NCBI GenBank assembly: GCA_002307275.1
Contig: DBTX01000016.1
Location: 1-11,063, forward strand
Length of the DNA stretch: 11,063 bases
Direction: 5' to 3'
From: Hungateiclostridiaceae bacterium UBA1305
GTDB taxonomy: Bacteria > Bacillota > Clostridia > Acetivibrionales > DTU013
Part shown: in pieces, positions 1 to 5,862 of the stretch
Layout of the letters: each line of letters begins with the position of its first letter
Position numbering within the stretch: the first letter of the stretch is position 1
Program-made: the position numbers and the translations under genes
The notes under the pieces: model-generated
Told to the model about the DNA's origin: nothing
Seen by the model: the letters and a program-made list of their open reading frames with translations, nothing else
Database searches by the model: none

Positions 1-73
1 GCCTCGTGCATGTCGATCTGGTTTTAATCAGCTCGACGATCTCCATAAAATATTCGTCCCATGACGGTCTCAT
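1..73 (-). CDS. dCMP deaminase (ComEB-type), N-terminal fragment cut by window edge
   Basis: Only the first 24 codons are present and the gene runs off the left edge. The start is ATG at 73-71, preceded by AGGGGG six bases upstream. The peptide begins MRPSWDEYFMEI and continues to TRSTC, which matches the usual opening of deoxycytidylate deaminases (WDEYFM...RSTC). These enzymes convert dCMP to dUMP for dTMP synthesis. The zinc-binding HxE and PCxxC motifs would lie outside the window, so the call rests on the N-terminus and on its place downstream of upp, a common clostridial arrangement. The 66-bp gap from upp has no clear terminator, so co-transcription with rpiB-upp is likely. Confidence 0.65.
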   Translation of the reverse strand, partial: MRPSWDEYFMEIVELIKTRSTCTR

Positions 74-139
74 CACGCACCCCCTAAAACAGTCGTACTT
101 GTCCCGGACATCACTCCGGTCTTTAGACTTATTGGATGA

Positions 140-769
140 CTATTTGGTTCCGAACAGTCTGTCTCCGGCATCGCCGAGTCCAGGAACGATATAACCGTGG
201 TCGTTCAGCTTCTCATCCACGGCCGCACAATAGATCTCAACATCAGGATGATCCTTGTTTATTCTTGCGATCCCTGACTTTGCTGCAATCAGGCACATGA
301 GCTTGATATTCGTAACGCCGCGATCCTTGATAAAGCTGATCGCAGCTGATGCGGAACCACCGGTTGCAAGCATTGGATCGAGAACGACGATTTCTCTTTC
401 AGCTGCATCCATCGGTAACTTGCAATAATATTCCACAGGCTCCAGCGTCTCGGGATCGCGGTAAAGCCCTATATGGCCCACCTTTGCCATCGGAAGCAGG
501 TTCAGCATTCCGTCCACCATACCCAGACCAGCTCTGAGAATCGGTACGATACCCAGTTTTTTGCCTGAGATTACTTTTGTTTTTGCTATTGCGACAGGAG
601 TTTCTATTTCTACTTCCTTCAATGGCATGTTTCTTGTAACTTCATAACCCATCAGCATGGCGATTTCGGAAACAAGCTCCCTGAATTCCTTCGTGCTGGT
701 GTTCTTGTCCCTCAGCAATGAAATTTTATGCTGTATCAGCGGATGGTCAAATATAAAAACCTTTTCCAT
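140..769 (-). CDS. upp: Uracil phosphoribosyltransferase
   Basis: This 209-residue protein has the normal length of bacterial UPRTase, the salvage enzyme that makes UMP from uracil and PRPP. Visible motifs are GIVPILRAG at 73-81, HIGLYRDPET at 99-108, the PRPP-binding loop VVLDPMLATGGSA at 128-140, and the uracil-binding C-terminal segment IVPGLGDAGDRLFG near 194-207. The ATG start is preceded by AGGAGG with an 8-base spacer. It follows rpiB by 23 bp and precedes a dCMP deaminase start, so a pyrimidine-salvage operon driven from the promoter before rpiB is likely. No attenuator or PyrR-binding site is evident in the short gap upstream. Confidence 0.97.
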   Translation of the reverse strand: MEKVFIFDHPLIQHKISLLRDKNTSTKEFRELVSEIAMLMGYEVTRNMPLKEVEIETPVAIAKTKVISGKKLGIVPILRAGLGMVDGMLNLLPMAKVGHIGLYRDPETLEPVEYYCKLPMDAAEREIVVLDPMLATGGSASAAISFIKDRGVTNIKLMCLIAAKSGIARINKDHPDVEIYCAAVDEKLNDHGYIVPGLGDAGDRLFGTK

Positions 770-792
770 ACAAATTCCTCCTGTTATATGTT

Positions 793-1242
793 TTATACTG
801 AATATTTTTTCTCAATATCGGTAAACTTGTCCACTCTTCTTTGATGACGTCCGCCCAAAAATGAAGCGCTCAGCCAGGTTTCGACTATGTCGATCGCTTC
901 GCCGGCGCCAATTACTCTTGCACCAAGTGCCAATACATTCGCATCATTGTGTTCGCGACTCATCTTTGCCATGTAACTGTCTGTACAAAGTGCCGCTCTT
1001 ATGCCTGGTACCTTGTTTGCCGATATTGAGATGCCTATCCCTGTCCCGCAGACGATGATCCCTCTTTCGTGAGTTCCTTTTGCGACCGCTTCAGCTACCA
1101 ATACTCCAAAATCATTGTAGTCCACAGATGTTGTGCCGTCACATGTTCCCAGATCTTCGCAGGGTATGTTTTTCTCTGCCAAATACTTTACTAATTCATC
1201 TTTTAATGCATATCCTGCATGATCACTTGCTATGGCTATCAT
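793..1242 (-). CDS. rpiB: Ribose 5-phosphate isomerase B
   Basis: This 149-residue RpiB/LacA/LacB-family enzyme interconverts ribose 5-phosphate and ribulose 5-phosphate. The protein opens IAIASDHAGY, with the phosphate-binding Asp7-His8. The active-site cysteine is Cys65 in IIVCGTGIG, followed by SANKVPGIRAA, SREHNDANVLALGAR with His98, and the C-terminal phosphate-binding GGRHQRRV at about 130-136. The frame is open 15 codons further upstream to 1287. The ATG at 1242 was chosen because GGAGGA lies 9 bases before it, the family starts here, and the promoter's predicted transcription start is already at about 1287. Its B. subtilis counterpart is ywlF, next to ywlE, as here. It shares a transcript with upp. 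Confidence 0.95.
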   Translation of the reverse strand: MIAIASDHAGYALKDELVKYLAEKNIPCEDLGTCDGTTSVDYNDFGVLVAEAVAKGTHERGIIVCGTGIGISISANKVPGIRAALCTDSYMAKMSREHNDANVLALGARVIGAGEAIDIVETWLSASFLGGRHQRRVDKFTDIEKKYSV

Positions 1243-1293
1243 AAAATTCTGTCCTCCAATTATAGCTATAAAACGACTTTTTAGCATATAATC

Positions 1294-1322
1294 ATTTTAT
1301 AGTATTGATATGACAAAGTCAA
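1294..1322 (-). promoter_or_regulatory. Sigma-A-type promoter for rpiB-upp
   Basis: On the minus strand, TTGACT (1322-1317) is separated by exactly 17 bases from TAAAAT (1299-1294). The predicted start near 1287 gives a leader of about 45 nt before the rpiB ATG. The promoter separates rpiB-upp from the upstream ywlC-ywlE pair. Confidence 0.7.
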
Positions 1323-1329
1323 AGCCGTA

Positions 1330-1827
1330 TCAACTATTTTTAAGTTTTTCGACAAGCTTTTCTACAGCCTGTCCTATTTCAACGGCGCATAGCTTGTAAG
1401 CCCAGAGAGAACTGCCGTAAGGATCGGCAATATCTGCCGTCACAGAAGCAATGTTCTCGTTTTCCATGCTGCCGGGCTTTCCATATGCATATTCTTTCAG
1501 AGTATATACCTTTTGATACGCACCGGGAAACATGGAAAGGATATAATGCTTGTGACTAAGTGTCATGGTAAGTAGCAGGGTTGCTTCAGCGACTTCCTCC
1601 TCACTCAGCAAGTGAGGACGGTGGCTTGAAATATCGATGGACCAGGGATCTTTCATTGCCAACACGGCGTTTTCACTGGAAGCAGCATTCTTTGATACCG
1701 CAAGACCAGCAGAACTTGCCTCATAATCGAATTCCGGCGGCTCAAGACATGCGAAACCGTTGAAAAAAGCCATTGCCATTGGGCTTCTGCAAGTATTCCC
1801 GGTACAAATGAAAATGATTCTTTTCAT
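1330..1827 (-). CDS. ywlE: Low-molecular-weight phosphatase, probable protein-arginine phosphatase YwlE
   Basis: This 165-residue LMW-PTP-fold phosphatase is slightly longer than B. subtilis YwlE. The P-loop is at residues 8-15 (CTGNTCRS), with nucleophile Cys8 and Arg14. The general-acid loop is ADPYG at 134-138, with Asp135. Thr12 of the P-loop occupies the position where YwlE has the threonine that favours phospho-arginine, whereas phosphotyrosine phosphatases usually carry isoleucine or another bulky residue there. YwlE reverses McsB arginine phosphorylation in stress and ClpCP regulation; no mcsB is in the window. AAGGAG lies 6 bases before the ATG and overlaps the ywlC stop region, and the genes are 9 bp apart, so translation is probably coupled. 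Specificity is inferred. Confidence 0.85.
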   Translation of the reverse strand: MKRIIFICTGNTCRSPMAMAFFNGFACLEPPEFDYEASSAGLAVSKNAASSENAVLAMKDPWSIDISSHRPHLLSEEEVAEATLLLTMTLSHKHYILSMFPGAYQKVYTLKEYAYGKPGSMENENIASVTADIADPYGSSLWAYKLCAVEIGQAVEKLVEKLKNS

Positions 1828-1836
1828 ACCTGCTCC

Positions 1837-2907
1837 TTACACTTTAATAATATTGCCGCCAGCCGCCTTCATCAGACGGTTCACTACTGCAAGGCCTATA
1901 CCGTCGCTTTCAGGTATTTCGGCCAGTATGACCTCTACTGCTTTTTCATCAAACTCCCTTAGACATCTGAAGAGATTTGAAGCAAGAATTTCAGGCTTAA
2001 GCCTGCTGCCCAATGAAAGCATCCGGCTGGAAAGGTGCATTGACGGCTCATATAGGGCTTTTGTCTCGTCGGTGGCCAATATTCCGACAGAAGTGCCTTC
2101 ATTTATATATAGTGCTGCGCGCCTGCATATCTCGGCAGCGACGCTGTCATTCCCGCCCTGAAACAGCAAGAGCGCTGCTTTGGGGGCGTAATGGCGGTAT
2201 TTCATACCCGGTGATCTTGGCGCCGATGCAGAGGACTGACCGTTTGTAATTGCCGGGTCCATGCCTACATCGCCCAGAAGCTGCCGGAGCTGTTCCTGTG
2301 TGACACCGCCCGGTCTAAGTATGACAGGCTGTGCCGGGATGATATCAAGTACAGTGGATTCCAGCCCAACCATTGAATTTCCGCCATCTATGATAATATC
2401 AACTTTACCCGCCAGATCCTCAATAACATGTTTTGCAAGAGTGGGGCTTGGTCTGCCTGAACTGTTCGCGCTTGGAGCAGCAATGGGGATCCCTGCCTTT
2501 CTGATCAGCGCCAGAGCGATCGGGTGTGATGGCATCCTTATTGCAACGGTATCAAGGCCCGCAGTTATAATGGATGGAATCTTGTCCGATTTTGGAAAAA
2601 CCAGCGTAAGCGGGCCTGGCCAGAATGCTTTCATCAGGCGAGGTGCAGCAGCCGGAATGGAACCCACAAGAGCCTCCAGTGCGTTAATATCTGAAATATG
2701 AACGATGAGCGGGTTGTCGGATGGACGTCCTTTAGCCTTGTAAATACTTTTAACGGCTTTTTCATCAAGCGCATTGGCGCCAAGTCCATATACGGTTTCG
2801 GTAGGGAAGGCGACGAGACCGCCCGATTTTAGTACTTCCGCAGCCTTATCCAATTGCTTGTCCCAATCTGGAACAGCCATATCTATTTTTATAATCTCTG
2901 TATGCAA
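1837..2907 (-). CDS. ywlC: L-threonylcarbamoyladenylate synthase (Sua5/YwlC)
   Basis: This 356-residue enzyme is of the long, two-domain Sua5 form. It makes threonylcarbamoyl-AMP from threonine, bicarbonate and ATP, the first step of the t6A37 modification of ANN-decoding tRNAs. The YrdC-like catalytic domain covers about 1-215, with PTETVYGLG at 35-43, the KGRPSDNPL segment at 59-67, PSANSSGRPSPT at 145-156, STVLDI at 184-189 and RPG at 198-200. The linker SPGMKYRHYAP at 232-242 leads to the C-terminal Sua5 domain. The start is TTG with GGGGAG about 9 bases upstream; an in-frame ATG nine codons later is the alternative. The Bacillus order ywlC-ywlE is kept. Confidence 0.95.
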   Translation of the reverse strand: MHTEIIKIDMAVPDWDKQLDKAAEVLKSGGLVAFPTETVYGLGANALDEKAVKSIYKAKGRPSDNPLIVHISDINALEALVGSIPAAAPRLMKAFWPGPLTLVFPKSDKIPSIITAGLDTVAIRMPSHPIALALIRKAGIPIAAPSANSSGRPSPTLAKHVIEDLAGKVDIIIDGGNSMVGLESTVLDIIPAQPVILRPGGVTQEQLRQLLGDVGMDPAITNGQSSASAPRSPGMKYRHYAPKAALLLFQGGNDSVAAEICRRAALYINEGTSVGILATDETKALYEPSMHLSSRMLSLGSRLKPEILASNLFRCLREFDEKAVEVILAEIPESDGIGLAVVNRLMKAAGGNIIKV

Positions 2908-2978
2908 AATTTGTATCTCCCCATACTATAACGAAAACAACTGAATTATTCTGATAATAATACATTTTTGTATAGTAT

Positions 2979-3716
2979 TCAATTATATATTGACACTATT
3001 ATACCACATAATATTCCCAATACGTTTCCTAATGACGATATCCTTCCAAGGTATAACCTTTTTGACTCGGGTACCAGCTCGCCATAGATGATGTAAAGCA
3101 TTGCCCCTCCGGCAAAACCAAGGCAGGTGGCTGTGAGCAGACTTGACATTTCACCCAGTGCCGCACCAAGCAGTGCACCAAAACCCATTGGCACTCCGGA
3201 CAGGAGAGTGTAAATGAAGGCTTTCGATTTCGAAAATCCGCCTGCCCGCATGGGTACGGCCATTGCTATCCCCTCCGGGATGTCATGGATGATGATGACT
3301 GCAGTTATAGTAAATCCAAGGCTGATCGAAGCTTCAAAACCCGAACCTACTGCAAAACCTTCCGGGAAATTGTGCATGGCTATCGCGATTGCCATCAGTA
3401 CACCGGCACGCAGAAGGCTTGAACTGTTACTGCCTTTCATCAGATTGGAGTGCTTGAGTGCGTTTTCTATCACAACTACGATAAGTATTCCGAATAAAAT
3501 CCCGATAAAAGTGTACAGGGTACCACCTATAAGAAAGGCTTCGGGCAGTAGTTCAAAGCAGACCACAGCAGTCATCAGTCCTGCGGAGAACTCCAGTATC
3601 GTGCTCATAAACCGATTGCTGGTTTTTGTGATAAAAAAGGCTGAAAGCCCGCCGATACCAGTGCCGATAAGGCCGGAGACCAGTCCCAGCAACGTTATTT
3701 TCAATAAATGCTCCAC
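2979..3716 (-). CDS. ZIP-family divalent metal transporter (ZupT/GufA-like)
   Basis: This 245-residue integral membrane protein of the ZIP family imports divalent cations such as zinc, iron or manganese. Two signature histidine helices are clear: HNFPEG at 115-120 and HDIPEG at 144-149. Acidic/proline motifs FELLPE (54-59) and GELVPES (212-218) lie in other membrane helices. I count about eight hydrophobic segments. The loop between helices III and IV is short and lacks a His-rich stretch. The start is GTG at 3716, with GAGG about 7 bases upstream. It sits between prfA and ywlC, where B. subtilis has the manganese exporter gene mntP/ywlD close by. The metal cannot be told from sequence, and no metal-regulator box is apparent upstream. 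Confidence 0.9.
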   Translation of the reverse strand: MEHLLKITLLGLVSGLIGTGIGGLSAFFITKTSNRFMSTILEFSAGLMTAVVCFELLPEAFLIGGTLYTFIGILFGILIVVVIENALKHSNLMKGSNSSSLLRAGVLMAIAIAMHNFPEGFAVGSGFEASISLGFTITAVIIIHDIPEGIAMAVPMRAGGFSKSKAFIYTLLSGVPMGFGALLGAALGEMSSLLTATCLGFAGGAMLYIIYGELVPESKRLYLGRISSLGNVLGILCGIIVSIYN

Positions 3717-3843
3717 AGCTGCGCCTCGTAATTATAAGAAATTATCCTTACAAGTCTATTCGGTGCAAACTGAAATTATGATTTTGCCGCAAAAAGTCGA
3801 ATTCCCAGTAATATCAGCTTCCCAGGAGTTTCCGGGCAGGCTC

Positions 3844-4923
3844 CTAGTCCTCGTCATAGGATGCGCTTCCGAGTTTTTCCGACTGTGCAGCAGTGGTAAG
3901 CGCATCAATGATATCGTCGATGTCGCCGTCCATTATTTCTTCAATTTTATATAGCGTCAGTCCAATACGATGGTCCGAAACCCTGCCCTGCGGGAAATTA
4001 TAGGTACGGATGCGTTCACTCCTGTCACCGGTTCCCACCTGGCTTTTTCTGGCCTGTGCGACTTCTGAATTCTGCTGGTTCTGGGTTTGTTCATAAAGCT
4101 TGGAACGCAGTACCTTCATCGCCTTATCCTTGTTCTTGTGCTGTGAACGCTGATCCTGACAGGTTACAACGATACCTGTCGGAAGGTGGGTGATCCTTAT
4201 GGCGGAATCGGTCTTGTTGATATGCTGACCGCCCGCTCCTGATGCACGATAGGTATCAATCCGAAGGTCGTTCGAATTTATCTCAATATCAACGTCATCA
4301 ACCTCAGGAAGTACGGCAACAGTAACGGTAGAGGTGTGTATCCTCCCGCTCGATTCCGTTGCAGGGACGCGCTGAACCCTGTGCACGCCGCTTTCGTATT
4401 TCAGTCTGCTGTATGCACCCTGGGCTTCAATGGAAAATACGACTTCCTTGATGCCTCCGATTTCCGTCTCATTTATATCAAGTATTTCTGATTTCCAGCG
4501 ATGGCGTTCCCCATACCGGGTATACATTCTATACAGGTTTGATGCAAACAGCGCAGCTTCTTCTCCGCCGGCCCCGCCTCTGATTTCAACGATGACACTG
4601 CGGTTGTCGTTGGGGTCCTTCGGCACAAGCAGCAGCTTCAGGTCATTTTCCACCTGCTCAAGTTTTTCCCTTGCCTCATCGAACTCAAGCTGAACAAGCT
4701 CGCGGAAATCCTTGTCCAGCGTGCCGTCCAGCAGTTCCTTCGCCTCAGCTACATCAGCTTTTACTTTTTTATATTCACGATATTTTCCAACGATTTCCCC
4801 AAGCTCAGAAAATTCTTTCATCAGCCTGCGATACTCGTCCTGATCTGCAATGATCTGCGGTTCGCTCAGCTTGAGGTTTATCTCCTCATATTTGTTGTCT
4901 GTGGCTTCCAGCTTGTCAAACAT
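3844..4923 (-). CDS. prfA: Peptide chain release factor 1
   Basis: This 359-residue class I release factor reads UAA and UAG. The codon-recognition tripeptide PAT is at 187-189 within VPATESSGR, marking RF1 rather than RF2 (SPF). The peptidyl-hydrolysis GGQ motif is at 231-233 in SGAGGQHINKTDS; Gln233 is the expected PrmC methylation target. The N-terminal coiled-coil domain and the C-terminal superdomain have usual lengths, and no frameshift is seen, as expected for RF1. The ATG is preceded by GAGGTG at about 6 bases. prmC, often adjacent to prfA, is not on either side in this window. An extended -10 promoter lies just upstream. Confidence 0.97.
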   Translation of the reverse strand: MFDKLEATDNKYEEINLKLSEPQIIADQDEYRRLMKEFSELGEIVGKYREYKKVKADVAEAKELLDGTLDKDFRELVQLEFDEAREKLEQVENDLKLLLVPKDPNDNRSVIVEIRGGAGGEEAALFASNLYRMYTRYGERHRWKSEILDINETEIGGIKEVVFSIEAQGAYSRLKYESGVHRVQRVPATESSGRIHTSTVTVAVLPEVDDVDIEINSNDLRIDTYRASGAGGQHINKTDSAIRITHLPTGIVVTCQDQRSQHKNKDKAMKVLRSKLYEQTQNQQNSEVAQARKSQVGTGDRSERIRTYNFPQGRVSDHRIGLTLYKIEEIMDGDIDDIIDALTTAAQSEKLGSASYDED

Positions 4924-4957
4924 ATTTCACCTCATGGCATGAATTGTACGGCTTTTT

Positions 4958-4966
4958 ATTATAGCA
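4958..4966 (-). promoter_or_regulatory. Extended -10 promoter of prfA
   Basis: The minus strand reads TGCTATAAT, an extended -10 (TGn plus consensus TATAAT). I see no good -35, which extended -10 promoters can tolerate. The predicted start near 4951 gives a leader of roughly 28 nt to the prfA ATG. Confidence 0.5.
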
Positions 4967-4997
4967 TAGTTTGCCGAGGTGCGCCACAGGAAATGAA

Positions 4998-5046
4998 GGC
5001 TATTCAAGAGTTGCAACAAGGGCCTCAAGGGGGCTGTTCAGGAGTT
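4998..5046. repeat. Pair of near-identical 15-bp direct repeats in the prfA upstream gap
   Basis: On the plus strand GGCTATTCAAGAGTT (4998-5012) recurs as GGCTGTTCAGGAGTT (5032-5046), 13 of 15 identical, 34 bp apart. Two copies of CAAGGG lie between them. The stretch is visibly richer in G and C than the flanking promoter DNA, overlaps the stop codon of the 64-residue gene and does not form a T-tailed terminator. Function unknown. Confidence 0.4.
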
Positions 5047-5239
5047 ATTCCTTTTCAGAATCAGTTCCATTCGATTGTACTGAATGCTCAAGAGCTTTCA
5101 ACATATCATTCAACTCTCTTAAATCTTTTTCTATTTCTGAGCCATGCGTCTCCGCAGTAACAGCCTTTATAATCAGATAGTCCAGATATTCGGACAGGTG
5201 CCGAACCGTTTTTATGCTTTCGAAGGGGTTCTTTCTCAA
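5045..5239 (-). CDS. Small 64-residue protein of unknown function, divergent from the Xre regulator
   Basis: I do not recognise this family. The evidence that it is real is upstream: GGAGG nine bases before a TTG start, and a near-consensus promoter (TTGACG-17-TATAAT) placed correctly for a short leader of about 40 nt. The protein is charged and predicted mostly helical: one helix at about 9-29 and a second at about 34-53 (EIEKDLRELNDMLKAL), then a polar tail. It has no membrane segment, signal peptide or cysteine. Residues 15-23, LSEYLDYLI, faintly recall the LSxxLDxLI string of Spo0E-like phosphatases, but the helix order differs. Its promoter spacer carries a dyad shared with the neighbouring regulator gene, so it is probably repressed by that protein; an antirepressor or checkpoint role is conjecture. 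Confidence 0.7.
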   Translation of the reverse strand: MRKNPFESIKTVRHLSEYLDYLIIKAVTAETHGSEIEKDLRELNDMLKALEHSVQSNGTDSEKE

Positions 5240-5286
5240 GATACTTAACCTCCAGTTTCAAATTAAAGTTACAGGAATTCTATTTC

Positions 5287-5315
5287 ATTATATGTCCCAT
5301 AATATGAGACGTCAA
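5287..5315 (-). promoter_or_regulatory. Strong promoter of the 64-residue gene with a dyad in its spacer
   Basis: On the minus strand TTGACG (5315-5310) and TATAAT (5292-5287) are separated by exactly 17 bases. The spacer contains an almost perfect 15-bp dyad, so a bound repressor would sit between the two hexamers. Confidence 0.75.
5295..5309. promoter_or_regulatory. Putative operator O1
   Basis: TCCCATAATATGAGA is a 15-bp dyad whose half-sites match in 6 of 7 positions around a central A. It fills the spacer of the 64-residue gene's promoter and matches the intragenic dyad at 5488-5502 in 13 of 15 bases when inverted. Confidence 0.55.
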
Positions 5316-5323
5316 CATAATTA

Positions 5324-5338
5324 TCCAAACATATGGGA
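5324..5338. promoter_or_regulatory. Putative operator O2 (weaker)
   Basis: TCCAAACATATGGGA has one good half-site (TATGGGA) and a degenerate partner. Its centre is 29 bp from O1 and 21 bp from O3, close to three and two helical turns. Confidence 0.4.
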
Positions 5339-5344
5339 TTAATA

Positions 5345-5371
5345 ACTCTTATTTTGAGATAGAACTATAAT
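5345..5371 (+). promoter_or_regulatory. Promoter of the Xre regulator with putative operator O3
   Basis: A consensus -10, TATAAT, lies at 5366-5371, and the predicted start near 5378 leaves a short leader. The -35 is poor (TAACTC at 5343-5348 with 17-base spacing). A related dyad, ACTCTTATTTTGAGA (5345-5359), occupies the spacer, which would suit autorepression. Confidence 0.45.
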
Positions 5372-5390
5372 AATCTATGGAGGGATATAT

Positions 5391-5726
5391 TTGAAAACAT
5401 TGGGAGATAGCTTAAGAAATGCACGTGAAGTAAAAAACCTTACCCAAAAGGAAGTTTCCAAAAAAACAGGAATTAATAATAAGACTATCTCAAATTATGA
5501 GAATGATGTCAGTTTACCTGATCCTATAACATTAAAGACCTTCGCCGATATATATGAAACTTCGGTTGATTATTTGCTGGGACGCCCGCAAAACAAGAAA
5601 AACGTATTTGACGGGGAAGATAAAAAAAGTCTCGACGTCTCCGGACTGCCGGATGAAGCTATTAAGCAGGCAGAGGAATACATCGGGCTTTTACGATTGA
5701 AATATAAAGGAAATGCATCTAAATAG
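5391..5726 (+). CDS. Xre/Cro-CI family HTH transcriptional regulator
   Basis: This 111-residue cytoplasmic DNA-binding protein is the only plus-strand gene. An N-terminal HTH_3 domain covers residues 4-65. The helix-turn-helix is TQKEVSKKTG...TISNYEND at 18-39, and the domain ends in the typical DYLLGR at 60-65. A charged linker leads to a helix at about 87-106 (PDEAIKQAEEYIGLLRLKY), probably for dimerisation. The start is TTG, with GGAGGG six bases before it; no ATG is available. Size and layout recall small repressors such as SinR and SlrR, without evident orthology. It faces the 64-residue gene across 151 bp holding three dyads, with a fourth inside its own coding region. A bidirectional terminator follows. 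The target set is unknown. Confidence 0.9.
   Translation: MKTLGDSLRNAREVKNLTQKEVSKKTGINNKTISNYENDVSLPDPITLKTFADIYETSVDYLLGRPQNKKNVFDGEDKKSLDVSGLPDEAIKQAEEYIGLLRLKYKGNASK
5488..5502. promoter_or_regulatory. Putative intragenic operator O4
   Basis: TCTCAAATTATGAGA is a 15-bp dyad (6 of 7 half-site matches) inside the regulator gene, about 97 bp after its start codon. It is the best match to O1 in the region, and could act as an auxiliary or roadblock site. Confidence 0.4.
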
Positions 5727-5757
5727 TGAAATAAAAAATTAAAAAAAATCAGCAAAT

Positions 5758-5797
5758 AAAAAAGCCATGGTGTACATTTACGTACCCATGGCTTTTT
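5758..5797. terminator. Bidirectional intrinsic terminator between convergent genes
   Basis: AAAAAAGCCATGG, one bulged T, GTAC, loop ATTTAC, then GTACCCATGGCTTTTT: a stem of about 15 bp. Plus-strand transcripts of the regulator end in five T. Minus-strand transcripts of the DUF4097 gene have the better tract, with seven T followed by further T runs. Confidence 0.85.
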
Positions 5798-5862
5798 CGC
5801 TTCACACATCTTGGTTTCTGACGATCCAGTTCAATCCTGGCTCTTGGAGGGGGGAAGGGTTG

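Noticed and set aside
101..120. Hairpin CCGGA-CATCAC-TCCGG between upp and the dCMP deaminase
   Set aside because: The stem is only 5 bp and has no T tract, so it is not a convincing terminator; it was not annotated.
1243..1287. Fifteen-codon upstream extension of rpiB
   Set aside because: The ATG at 1242 has its own GGAGGA site and the family start; the extension would begin at the predicted transcription start itself.
3717..3843. TATAAT on the minus strand 14 bases before the ZIP start, and an AGGAG/CTCCT pair near the prfA stop
   Set aside because: The TATAAT would put the transcription start inside the ribosome binding site, and the hairpin has a weak stem without a T tail. No regulatory element in this gap is supported.
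3214..3954. Long plus-strand open frame of 246 codons across the ZIP gene and the prfA end
   Set aside because: It lies antisense to two well-supported genes, has no recognisable domain and no good ribosome binding site, and reads as the mirror of codon bias in the opposite genes.
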